NCBI GenBank assembly: GCA_021829645.1
Contig: JAKBPI010000025.1
Coordinates: forward strand, 1-37,462
Length of the DNA: 37,462 nucleotides
Origin: Actinomycetes bacterium
Lineage (GTDB): Bacteria > Actinomycetota > Acidimicrobiia > Acidimicrobiales > Bog-793
Direction of reading: 5' to 3'
Position numbers and translations under genes: made by a program
Notes under the pieces: model-generated
Databases searched by the model: none
Told to the model about the DNA's origin: nothing
What the model saw: only the letters and a program-made list of their open reading frames with translations
Shown: piece after piece, positions 8,353-15,856 of the stretch
Numbering within the stretch: the stretch's first letter is position 1
How the letters are laid out: each line of letters opens with the position of its first letter

Positions 8353-8436
8353 GTGAAAACGTTTGGCTCAAGTGATGAGGAGAATCCACCAGACTGCATT
8401 GGCCCGGGCTCAATCTGTCCGGGCTACCAGAGCTAA
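8353..8436 (+). CDS. Candidate 27-residue peptide ORF
   Basis: GTG 8353 opens a short frame reading VKTFGSSDEENPPDC followed by IGPGSICPGYQS and a TAA. AAGGGGG (8341-8347) lies 5 nt upstream, one of the strongest ribosome binding sites in the window. The C-terminal half has two Cys, two Gly-Pro or Pro-Gly turns and a near-terminal Tyr, whereas the first half is acidic, a leader/core look that recalls ribosomally made peptide precursors. An inverted repeat GCCCGG-N11-CCGGGC covers its last codons. No modification enzyme lies nearby, so a peptide natural product is only a guess. A regulatory leader peptide is the alternative. Confidence 0.4.
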   Translation: MKTFGSSDEENPPDCIGPGSICPGYQS

Positions 8437-8485
8437 GTTGACTTTCAAAAAGTAATATTATTATCCAAATATTATCGACTACTGA

Positions 8486-8514
8486 TTGACAATTATGTCA
8501 ACAAGTCATAAAGT
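8486..8514 (+). promoter_or_regulatory. Promoter with overlapping palindrome, drives candidate small RNA
   Basis: TTGACA (8486-8491), a 17-nt spacer and TAAAGT (8509-8514) form a good sigma-70-type promoter. The -35 box is half of an inverted repeat TTGACA-atta-TGTCAA (8486-8501), which could be an operator. No coding frame follows within the next 150 nt. Confidence 0.6.
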
Positions 8515-8519
8515 GCCAA

Positions 8520-8675
8520 GCTAGCGGAGCGCATTCCGTAGGATAGGATTACTTGTAGGAGTCAGTTTTTATATTTGCATTGTTGCTTGCAACATATGCA
8601 AAGTCTGGTTGCCATTTGCACAGACAAGTCAAAAAACGTAAAGAGGTCGGAAATTTCCGGCCTCTTTAGCTTTTA
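8520..8675 (+). ncRNA. Candidate structured small RNA
   Basis: Between a good promoter and a strong terminator lie about 150 nt without a plausible reading frame but with three stems: GCGGA-N6-TCCGT (8524-8539, one G-U pair); a long hairpin TTTGCAT-t-GTTGC-tt-GCAAC-at-ATGCAAA (8574-8602); and GTCTG-N13-CAGAC (8603-8625). These stack directly before the terminator stem. Promoter, compact folds and terminator together are the layout of a free-standing small RNA. It does not match tmRNA, RNase P, SRP or 6S RNA signatures that I can recognise, and I do not recognise a riboswitch core. No orientation-matched gene follows, which argues against a 5' leader. Confidence 0.55.
8641..8675. terminator. 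Bidirectional intrinsic terminator
   Basis: AAGAGGTCGGAAA and TTTCCGGCCTCTT pair over 13 positions with one wobble, followed by TTTAGCTTTT on the plus strand and TTTACGTTTTTT on the minus strand. It can end the small RNA from the left and serve the YfhO gene arriving from the right. Confidence 0.8.
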
Positions 8676-8893
8676 ACTAACACTTTTTTGTTACTAGCAT
8701 CCGGCTTTTGAATAAAGGTTGATAGTGAAATTATTTTCCTAAGTGATGATTGGTGAATTCCAATTGGGAAATTACTTCTTAGCCGGCAATCCTGTCTGCA
8801 GGTATTGCTAGGTTCGTTACGGGACTTCCGAAGCCGTTTTAAGAGGGCTCTAATTGCTGTTTTCATACATGTATATTTTATGAAGCAAATGTG

Positions 8894-11257
8894 TTATGTG
8901 TCAGTTTCGGAGAGGATAGGCAATCTCGCTTTTCCTCTCCTGTCTGCGTATTTTTTTAGTGGTGAGAAAAGTGTCATGATGATAAAGATTATTATAGCGA
9001 GAATAGCAAGGAGCATTCCTTTCATTAGCCCGCTTGGAGCATATGTCAAAGACAGTGTATAGTGACCGGGCGGTATCAAAGCAGACATGTTGATTTTGTC
9101 TTGGGGGACGAGGGGAATCGTACGGTTATTCGCGGATAGTTGCCATCCTGGTTCATCGGCAACATGTAAAATAAGCCTTACTGGTTTTTTAACGACAACT
9201 TTGATTAGAAATGTTCCATTGCTCGGATATGTTGCTGAGATAATTTTTCCCAGATTTGCCCCTGTCAACATGAATTGAGATGATCTAGGTACACGATAAA
9301 GAGTCTCTCCGTCTAAAGTCGTCACCCTATCAGTGCCAGGCGGCTGTGCTACTCCAGGTATAGCCAAAATGTAACCGATGCCATAGCGTCTTGCCAATGC
9401 GGCAGAGTCAACGTCTGGCTCAAAGAGGCCGGGGCCTCCATTGGGTTTTGCTGCAGGACCTGGCCACGAAGTGTAGTAAGCGGATGGAAGTAAAGGATCG
9501 TGAATGGCAAAGAGTCTAATTCCATATCCGATGTTTGCTTCCGGATAAAATCCGACCCGAGCGCTTCTTTGCATGATGGCTGGGTTGCCAGTGTCAAGAC
9601 CGACAAGTTGATTTTTGACGATTTTCTCTAAGCTAAGTTCGGCTGGTGTTGCCGGATAAAAAGATTTGGAATATGTGGGTATCCCGACGCCAGCTGTGAA
9701 AAGTTCAGCGAATTGCCCTATTACCAAAGCCAGGAGAGCAATTTTCATTACCATACTTGGCTCTTTGCCTTTTAGATTGCCCTTTATCAAAATAAAACCG
9801 ACAACGATAACGGTAATTCCCAGTGCCACCGGCCATATAAGACTGTCAAATCTGGCTGTTGCTAAGTTGCCGACCAGGTGAGCATTGAGCGAGTCTACGA
9901 CCAGATAGGCTGTGACTGAGACGACAGCGGCGACAGCCATGACAATGGGTATAGCGTTTTTGTTATCACTTTTCTTATATAAAGCATCAAAGCCGTAACC
10001 GGACAAGATGGCAATAATAAATACGGTGGTAGTTCTTTCTCTGGAAAGCCTGGTGAGACGCAAAATGGATAAGTGGTTCAGTATTTCCTGCAGGGAAGGA
10101 AGTTCGTGTGGCTGGAAACTTATGGCCAATGTCCACATAAGACAAATCAGTAAAGCAAACACCATTGGCTTTTTCCAAAGTTTCAATATGGCCACGAGAC
10201 CAAAAAATATCGCAATAATGCCTATATAAGATACTGTTTCGTAGTAGTTCCATTTCGAGAGGGCAAAAGCTGTCGTGTTTCCTACCGGCATGCCGTAGTA
10301 GCCCTGTGCGATGAAAAGTGATGCGGTGCGCATAGGAAGACCGACAAAGCCTTGTTCGGTTTGTCTGTGTCCATTGGATATGATCCTGAGTCCGGTCAAA
10401 AGTAACGGTGAAGCCAGCATTGCTCCCATACCACATCCAGCGAGTACCTTGAGGATGGCCAAAAAGTTGACCTTTTTTAAGTTTTTCACCCCTACGACGA
10501 GAAACACCAGCACCGCTGGCAAGAGGCCGAGTGCAATTAGAATATTTGATTCCGGAAACCCTCCATAAACTGACCAGGCAATCGCAAGTGCCAGCCCCAT
10601 GACGTATGAATTCCGTTGCGGGAAGCGGTAAATAAGTACTATGAATGCCGCTATCCACCCCAAAAGGCAGTAAACGTCGCTGAGTGGCCAGGTGAGCCAG
10701 TTGATAAAAGGTCCGGAAAGCATATAAGTGATTCCGGCAAATAGACTGGGAATTTCAGATAGCGACAGAGCTCGACACAGTACGTAGACACCGGTTCCGG
10801 CTAGGATAACTTTTACCATAACAGCGATCAAGAAAGCCATTTTGAGGGGGAAAAGATAGCTTATAAGATCAGGTAAGCTCAATACGGAGGACTCGAAGTT
10901 GGCAAATTCGGGCATTCCGATGCCTGAGTAGTTATTCCAAAGAGGAAATTGTCCGGCGTGAATGGCTTTGTAATCCAAAGCGTTCCAAGCCACCATTTGA
11001 CTTACTGCATCTGAGTCATGATAGCTGTGTATGGAAGGATAGAGACCTTGTCCTAGCGCGCTCAGGTGACCCAGTGTAATGTCAAAACCGCCGAAGCTGA
11101 TTCCATCTACTAATGCCGGTGAAAAAAACAATCCCGTCAAAATAACTATGGCAAGAACAGCCAAAATATCTTTGCGGTTGCGTTTTATAAACGCCGTCAT
11201 GGAGATCCTTAGTCCGAGTAATGGATTTTTGTGAGGTCTATTTTTGATGCTCATCAT
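8894..11257 (-). CDS. YfhO-family multi-spanning membrane protein
   Basis: This 787-residue protein has about a dozen membrane helices and a large extracytoplasmic C-terminal region, then a last helix (GMLLAILAIIIFIIMTLF). Family-typical features are the early D-A-V-S-Q segment, the QFPLWNNYSGIGMPEFAN motif, which is the YfhO counterpart of the GT-C P-L-W-N signature, and the late DEPGWQLSANN beta segment. YfhO proteins resemble GT-C glycosyltransferases and have been linked to teichoic acid or lipoteichoic acid glycosylation in Firmicutes; substrates in actinobacteria are unknown. The start is uncertain: ATG 11257 and 11254 lack a ribosome binding site, and an internal ATG at MTAFIKRN is possible. 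A second paralogue lies at 16760-19708. Confidence 0.8.
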   Translation of the reverse strand: MMSIKNRPHKNPLLGLRISMTAFIKRNRKDILAVLAIVILTGLFFSPALVDGISFGGFDITLGHLSALGQGLYPSIHSYHDSDAVSQMVAWNALDYKAIHAGQFPLWNNYSGIGMPEFANFESSVLSLPDLISYLFPLKMAFLIAVMVKVILAGTGVYVLCRALSLSEIPSLFAGITYMLSGPFINWLTWPLSDVYCLLGWIAAFIVLIYRFPQRNSYVMGLALAIAWSVYGGFPESNILIALGLLPAVLVFLVVGVKNLKKVNFLAILKVLAGCGMGAMLASPLLLTGLRIISNGHRQTEQGFVGLPMRTASLFIAQGYYGMPVGNTTAFALSKWNYYETVSYIGIIAIFFGLVAILKLWKKPMVFALLICLMWTLAISFQPHELPSLQEILNHLSILRLTRLSRERTTTVFIIAILSGYGFDALYKKSDNKNAIPIVMAVAAVVSVTAYLVVDSLNAHLVGNLATARFDSLIWPVALGITVIVVGFILIKGNLKGKEPSMVMKIALLALVIGQFAELFTAGVGIPTYSKSFYPATPAELSLEKIVKNQLVGLDTGNPAIMQRSARVGFYPEANIGYGIRLFAIHDPLLPSAYYTSWPGPAAKPNGGPGLFEPDVDSAALARRYGIGYILAIPGVAQPPGTDRVTTLDGETLYRVPRSSQFMLTGANLGKIISATYPSNGTFLIKVVVKKPVRLILHVADEPGWQLSANNRTIPLVPQDKINMSALIPPGHYTLSLTYAPSGLMKGMLLAILAIIIFIIMTLFSPLKKYADRRGKARLPILSETDT

Positions 11258-11326
11258 AATTTCATATATTTGTAGGCTGATTCTAGACCATTGCCGATCT
11301 CTACGGAAGGGAAAACAAAATTAGTT

Positions 11327-11356
11327 TTGTCGTTTATATTAAGAGGCTATTATAGT
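11327..11356 (+). promoter_or_regulatory. Promoter of the Suc/Fer-MntP pair
   Basis: TTGTCG (11327-11332), an 18-nt spacer and TATAGT (11351-11356) form a fair promoter about 65 nt ahead of the GTG start. It lies between divergent genes. Confidence 0.5.
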
Positions 11357-11427
11357 GCTTAAAGAATTTATAAAATTGCTTGTAAAACAAAGCCGGTTCT
11401 TTTGGCGAAATCTTTTTTGGACGATGC

Positions 11428-12651
11428 GTGGAAATATCGAAACAGGGAAAACTTCTTTGCTCTACTTGGGTCAAACAGTGTAATTTGCTTTCCGTTGGAA
11501 CTGCAGGTTTTTACGAAGGTTTTCTGCTTATCGAATGGCCGTTGCCTTGGCCGCGCGATGTAAGTGAAATAGACTCTCTGTCTAAAGTATCTTTTATGGC
11601 CAAAAAGCTAAACATAAGACTGCAGTTGATTTTCCGAGATCATCAAAGAGCGCGCCAGGATAAGCGCCTCGCCTGTTATCATAAATTTCTCAATACGCGC
11701 ACGATAGATAGCATGACCGGAGCGACCTTGGAGCACAACCGCCGATCCGGCTCGTCCTATTATTCTGGGTTGGGCCTCATGGAAACTTATGTCAGACATG
11801 AAAATCTGGCGGAAACAGCTCAGCAGATTTTGAGTGAAATTGCTCGTGTAAAAGAAAAACGCGAGAATTTTTCTTTTGATTCTTCTGAGCCTGCTGAAGA
11901 CAGGGAATTATCCACTCCGTTGTCCGATGAGCAAAGCCCCAAGGTAGCTTTTGGCCTTTCTCCCGAGCAGGAAAGCTCTTGGCGGGACGCATTGCTTGAC
12001 CGTGATGAGGTATCGCAATCCTATGACGGCAATTCTGTGCGGGATGTCTTGATCTGTACGCATGGTAAAAGAGATAGATGTTGCGGTTCTTTGGGGATGA
12101 ATCTATACAAAGAGCTTTCTAACAGTGTTCTATTTGATACGGTGGCTAATCGCCGACTATACAGAACAAGTCATACCGGAGGTCATAGGTTTGCTCCTAC
12201 GGCAATTTTACTACCCCAGGGAACCCTTTGGGCATTCCTGAATGAAGAGATAATGGGGTTGATTGTATCCGAAGATCCTGATTGTCTCGCGTTGAAACCG
12301 CATTTTAGGGGGAGTGTCGGGCTTGGGGAAAGCGAATTGCAGGTTGTGGAAGCCGAACTTTTTGCCGAGTGGGGTAATTTGTTTCCCGGTGAAAACGGCT
12401 GGAACCTTTTACATTCATCTCGCGCGGCAACCTTAGACGGTGATTGTGTGACATTTTATGTAGTATCCCCTCTGAAAAGAAAAATAACAATCAGTGCCAA
12501 GATCGCAGAAAAAAGGAAAATTCCAAGTTGGAATTGCGGAGACACACCGGGATATCAGGAAAATGGGGGAGACGGGAAAGACTCTTACGCAGAATATGAG
12601 GTAACAGATTTGGCTATAGAAGATGTTCAAAATTTGCCCGAGGGGGATTAG
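11428..12651 (+). CDS. Sucrase/ferredoxin-like (Apd1-type) [2Fe-2S] protein
   Basis: This 407-residue soluble protein is of the Suc/Fer-like family, the group containing yeast Apd1, which carries a thioredoxin-fold [2Fe-2S] cluster with Cys and His ligands. The N-terminal block GFLLIEWPLPWPRDV is typical. The cluster motif CTHGKRDRCC gives C210 and C218/C219, and HTGGH gives H249 and H253, matching the C-x8-C and H-x3-H ligand pattern described for Apd1. The following FAPTAILLPQGTLWAF is also family-typical. The C-terminal part, about residues 280-407, is longer and less familiar. GTG 11428 has only a weak GGA upstream. Its stop overlaps the next start (TAGTG), so it is translated together with an MntP-like exporter. 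A redox or metal-stress role is inferred. Confidence 0.82.
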   Translation: MEISKQGKLLCSTWVKQCNLLSVGTAGFYEGFLLIEWPLPWPRDVSEIDSLSKVSFMAKKLNIRLQLIFRDHQRARQDKRLACYHKFLNTRTIDSMTGATLEHNRRSGSSYYSGLGLMETYVRHENLAETAQQILSEIARVKEKRENFSFDSSEPAEDRELSTPLSDEQSPKVAFGLSPEQESSWRDALLDRDEVSQSYDGNSVRDVLICTHGKRDRCCGSLGMNLYKELSNSVLFDTVANRRLYRTSHTGGHRFAPTAILLPQGTLWAFLNEEIMGLIVSEDPDCLALKPHFRGSVGLGESELQVVEAELFAEWGNLFPGENGWNLLHSSRAATLDGDCVTFYVVSPLKRKITISAKIAEKRKIPSWNCGDTPGYQENGGDGKDSYAEYEVTDLAIEDVQNLPEGD

Positions 12652-13232
12652 TGCTTGCCTTGGTGCTGGTTTCTGCATCTTTGGGCATAGGCAACTTTGT
12701 CGCTGCTGTATCTATGAGTCTGCACGGAGTCGACAATAAGCTTAGGCTCAAGATCGGTGTTGTCTTTGGTATCTTTGAAGGGGGCATGCCGGCAATAGGA
12801 CTTATTTTGGGACATAGCCTTTCGCATACTTTTGGTTCTTTTGCCACACCACTCGGGGGTGGACTTCTTGCCGTGGTGGGAGCTGTAAATTTTGTCAAAG
12901 AGTATAAAAAATCTAAATCCGGTACTACCGATGAAAGGGCCGGTGATCAATTGCTCATGTCTCAAAGTAAGTCCATTAAAGGGTTTGGAAAGCTGATTTT
13001 AACGGGAGCCGTTTTGGCCCTTGACAATCTGGTGGTTGGCTTCGCTTTAGGGGATTATAAAGTTTCAGTGCTATTGGCCGTTGTAACGATAGGTTCAGTC
13101 AGTGCGGCCATGTCGCTTTTGGGTCTCGAAGCAGGGCGTTTAGTGGGTAAAAAAATAGGAGAATATGGGGAATTGTTGAGCTCTGCTGTGCTTATCGCTG
13201 TCGGTATTTTGATAGGGACCGGCTACCTTTGA
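12651..13232 (+). CDS. MntP-like six-helix metal efflux protein, first Asp replaced
   Basis: This 193-residue membrane protein has six helices in two repeats, the MntP/YtaF layout of putative manganese exporters. The second repeat keeps the conserved Asp (ALDNLVVGFALG, D125), and EGGMPAIGLILG keeps the acidic residue of the partner helix. In the first repeat, the Asp essential in E. coli MntP is an Asn (LGIGNFVAAVSM, N15). A divergent metal site or a different substrate is therefore possible. The GTG start shares a base with the stop of the ferredoxin gene. The gene ends 3 bp from the convergent thioredoxin gene without a visible terminator. Confidence 0.75.
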   Translation: MLALVLVSASLGIGNFVAAVSMSLHGVDNKLRLKIGVVFGIFEGGMPAIGLILGHSLSHTFGSFATPLGGGLLAVVGAVNFVKEYKKSKSGTTDERAGDQLLMSQSKSIKGFGKLILTGAVLALDNLVVGFALGDYKVSVLLAVVTIGSVSAAMSLLGLEAGRLVGKKIGEYGELLSSAVLIAVGILIGTGYL

Positions 13233-13235
13233 CTG

Positions 13236-13853
13236 CTATGAGCCCAGAAGGTTTTTCACCCTGGATGAAAGCGCCTTAAAATTTTCTTCACCAAGAATAT
13301 CCTCACGGATACGCCCCGTCTTTCCTATGAAAAACGTACCAGGAAGTCCGTTTGCCAGTTCCCAGGCGTCGGTGATCTTAGCTGAAAAATTGTCGATTCC
13401 TATTGGGTAAGAAATTCCGGCTTGCTGTAGATAGCGTTTTGCCAAGGCGACATTTTGGTCGTTGGTATCAATGCCGATAAATAGTACCCGACCACGATAG
13501 AGGGCGCTCACTTTGGCAAATGCCTTCAGCTCTGCTATACACAGCGGGCACCACGATGCAAAGAAATTGACGACAATCGGTCTGTTCCCTGCCAACTTTG
13601 CTATGTCAAGGATTTTTGGGGACCCCATTTCCGGAATACCGAGATCAATGGGAGCTTTGGCTGATATACCGAGGTCGGAAGCCGGCGGAAGAACCGGCGA
13701 ACCTTTCCCGGTATTGGCGTTGCTAAAAGAGATTTCACTGCGTATTGCAAACACCAATACCGCCACGGAAAGTAAAGACAGTACAAAGTAAAAGCGGCTT
13801 TTACGTGTAGAACGCACTTCTGCTATCCACTTGCCTCCGATTCTTTGGCTCAA
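13236..13853 (-). CDS. TlpA/ResA-like membrane-anchored thioredoxin
   Basis: The 205-residue product has one N-terminal membrane anchor (FYFVLSLLSVAVLVFAI, residues 21-37) and an extracytoplasmic thioredoxin fold. The active site is WCPLC (C102, C105) after PIVVNFFAS, the cis-Pro loop is NGLPGTFFIG, and the family insert FIGIDTND is present. Such proteins usually reduce disulfides in secreted proteins or c-type cytochromes. The TTG start overlaps the TGA of the transketolase (TTGA), so the two are probably co-translated; GTG within EVRS is a later alternative. Being coupled to a central-carbon enzyme is unusual and may be incidental. Confidence 0.82.
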   Translation of the reverse strand: MSQRIGGKWIAEVRSTRKSRFYFVLSLLSVAVLVFAIRSEISFSNANTGKGSPVLPPASDLGISAKAPIDLGIPEMGSPKILDIAKLAGNRPIVVNFFASWCPLCIAELKAFAKVSALYRGRVLFIGIDTNDQNVALAKRYLQQAGISYPIGIDNFSAKITDAWELANGLPGTFFIGKTGRIREDILGEENFKALSSRVKNLLGS

Positions 13854-15700
13854 AGAAGCGATTTGACGGCTGCTACTATGTCATCCGCGGATATATGGGC
13901 ATGGTGCAGAAGTTCTTCGGTGGTACCTGAGCACGATAAAGAGCTCACGGCAAGATGACGTATCTCAAGATCAACTCCCTTTCCGGCCAAAGAAGCTGTG
14001 ACGGCTTCTCCTATGCCGCCTTCCTTATAGTGGTCTTCAGTAATCACTACTTTGCCGTTTGTCGCCTTTACTGATTCCAGAAGAGTGGATTCGTCTAGTG
14101 GTTTTACGCTATATAGGTCGATGACTCTAACCGAAATATTGCTTTCGGACAAAATCTCGGCTGCCTTCAGGCTTTGATGAAGAGTGATACCGGCTCCGAT
14201 AAGACTTACCTGATCCGCGTCTGAGTGTCTCAGAACTTTTGATCCGCCGATGGGAAAAGTTTCGTCGTTGTCGTAGAGGACGGGATAAGCGCCTCTGGTG
14301 GTTCTGATGTAGGAAATACCACCCAAGTCTGCCATTTGCACTGTCAGGGCAGCAGCAGATACCGCGTCGCTTGGGTAAAGAACAGTGGATCCGTGTATTG
14401 CTCTGATGGACGCCAAATCCTCCAAAGCCATTTGTGACGGTCCGTCTGCGCCTATCTCGACACCGCAGTGAGACCCGCTTAAGCGGAGGGGAACCTCAGA
14501 TATTCCCAGCATTCTGACAAAGTCATAGGCTCTGGATAGAAATGCCGCAAATGTGCCAGCAAACGCTTTGTAACCTCTGGTGGCTGCGCCGCCAGCGGCA
14601 GCCACCATCAGCTGTTCGGCTATGAAGGCTTCAAAATATCTTTCCGGGGCTACTTTTTTGAATGCGTCGGCATGTGTGGAATTCCCAACTTCGGCATCAA
14701 AGACAACTACATCCGCAGTTCCGGCCAGAGCGGCAAGACCGTCTCCAAAAGCTTTTCTGGTTGCCACCGGAGTACCCTTTTCGTATTTAGGCAATGTCGC
14801 AGTTGTTTTGCCATGGATGATGTTTGCCTCTGCCGGAATCGGTTTTTTGGTTTCCGGAAATATTTTTTCTTTGGGCGGATCGATATATGCTATGGCTTTT
14901 TCAGCCATTTCTTTGGGCAATGCCGTCCCATGCCAGCCATTCTGGTCTTCTATTTCCGGAACTCCCTTGCCTTTGATGGTTTTAGCCAGAAGTACCGTAG
15001 GTTGTGACTCTGTGGCGAGTGCGACTTGAAAAGCGTCGTCTATCGCGTTGAAGTCATGCCCGTCCAATATAATACCTTTACAACCAAAAGCTTCTACGCG
15101 TTTTTTGTAAGCTTCCATATCCCACTCCAATTCCGTGGGGCCGCGCTGACCAAGTCTGTTGACATCTACTATGACCGTGAGATTGTCCAAGTGATAAAAA
15201 GAAGCTTTGTCCAATGCTTCCCAGACTGAGCCCTCGGCAAGTTCGGAGTCCCCGCATAGGGAGTAGATTCTGTAGTCTAACTTGTCGAGGTATTTTCCGG
15301 CAATGGCCATTCCAACACATGCGGCTATTCCCAAGCCCAGAGATCCGGTTGCCAAATCGACCCAAGGCAACTGTGGGGTTGGGTGCCCCTGAAGACGGGA
15401 ACCAAAGCGACGGTAGTCATTGATAAGTTCTTCTTCTGTTACTACTCCGACAGCTCGATAAAGACTATAAAGTAAAGGTGAAGCGTGACCTTTGGAAAAC
15501 ACAAGGTGATCATTACCGGCCAGGTGTGGGTTTTCCCAATCGTATTGCAGATATCGTGTAAGCAAAACGGACATTAAGTCTGTGGCGGAAAGGGAAGATG
15601 TGGGGTGTCCTGATCCGGCTGCCGTACTACACCTGATGATATCAGCCCTTACTTGTCTCGATAAGAGATCTAGATTAGTTACCTCTTCGCTGCTAAGCAT
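13850..15700 (-). CDS. tkt: Transketolase, single-chain
   Basis: Transketolase moves two-carbon units between sugar phosphates in the pentose phosphate pathway, using thiamine diphosphate. The 616-residue chain has the Pyr, PP and C-terminal domains in one polypeptide. It shows SGHPTSS (residues 30-36), SKGHASP, the cofactor motif GDSELAEGSVWEA with N181 (VDVNRLGQ), and catalytic E362 in FIAEQL. The size, and GDSE in place of GDGE, resemble the shorter transketolases of about 620 residues rather than the E. coli type of about 660. ATG 15700 has AAAGGAG 8-9 nt upstream, an excellent site. Promoter and a palindromic site lie at 15724-15757. It is followed by a coupled TlpA-like gene. Confidence 0.9.
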   Translation of the reverse strand: MLSSEEVTNLDLLSRQVRADIIRCSTAAGSGHPTSSLSATDLMSVLLTRYLQYDWENPHLAGNDHLVFSKGHASPLLYSLYRAVGVVTEEELINDYRRFGSRLQGHPTPQLPWVDLATGSLGLGIAACVGMAIAGKYLDKLDYRIYSLCGDSELAEGSVWEALDKASFYHLDNLTVIVDVNRLGQRGPTELEWDMEAYKKRVEAFGCKGIILDGHDFNAIDDAFQVALATESQPTVLLAKTIKGKGVPEIEDQNGWHGTALPKEMAEKAIAYIDPPKEKIFPETKKPIPAEANIIHGKTTATLPKYEKGTPVATRKAFGDGLAALAGTADVVVFDAEVGNSTHADAFKKVAPERYFEAFIAEQLMVAAAGGAATRGYKAFAGTFAAFLSRAYDFVRMLGISEVPLRLSGSHCGVEIGADGPSQMALEDLASIRAIHGSTVLYPSDAVSAAALTVQMADLGGISYIRTTRGAYPVLYDNDETFPIGGSKVLRHSDADQVSLIGAGITLHQSLKAAEILSESNISVRVIDLYSVKPLDESTLLESVKATNGKVVITEDHYKEGGIGEAVTASLAGKGVDLEIRHLAVSSLSCSGTTEELLHHAHISADDIVAAVKSLL

Positions 15701-15723
15701 AACTGTTACTCCTTTTTGATTTT

Positions 15724-15757
15724 ATACTACACCATAAAGTAACAATTACGTACTTTA
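15724..15757 (-). promoter_or_regulatory. Transketolase promoter with TAAAGTA/TACTTTA inverted repeat
   Basis: On the minus strand a TAGTAT -10 (15729-15724) is preceded, after 5 nt, by the inverted repeat TAAAGTA-N9-TACTTTA (15735-15757). The repeat covers the place of the -35 box, for which no consensus is visible. The same repeat with the same 5-nt distance to a -10 occurs at 34879-34896, ahead of a PilX-like gene. It could be an activator site that replaces the -35, or a repressor operator. Confidence 0.6.
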
Positions 15758-15806
15758 CGTTGGTCTGATCATGCTATGGATGTGATTTTGATATGGGGAA
15801 ATAAAT

Positions 15807-15842
15807 AAAAAAGGAGACGGGCGTACCCATCTCCTTTTTTAT
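15807..15842. terminator. Bidirectional intrinsic terminator after tetR
   Basis: AAAAAAGGAGA and TCTCCTTTTTT pair perfectly around a short GC-rich inner stem with one mismatch. Read on the minus strand it ends the TetR gene, 15 bp beyond its stop. Confidence 0.85.
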
Positions 15843-15856
15843 TTGTGAAAGTTGAA

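Noticed and set aside
8666-8866. 66-codon minus-strand frame
   Set aside because: Begins in open spacer without start signals and ends within the bidirectional terminator.
9987-10658. 223-codon frame on the minus strand
   Set aside because: Lies inside the YfhO gene in another frame; composition (Arg/His/Ser-rich, no domain) is that of an out-of-frame shadow.
14580-15029. 149-codon plus-strand frame
   Set aside because: Antisense to transketolase, whose motifs are complete.
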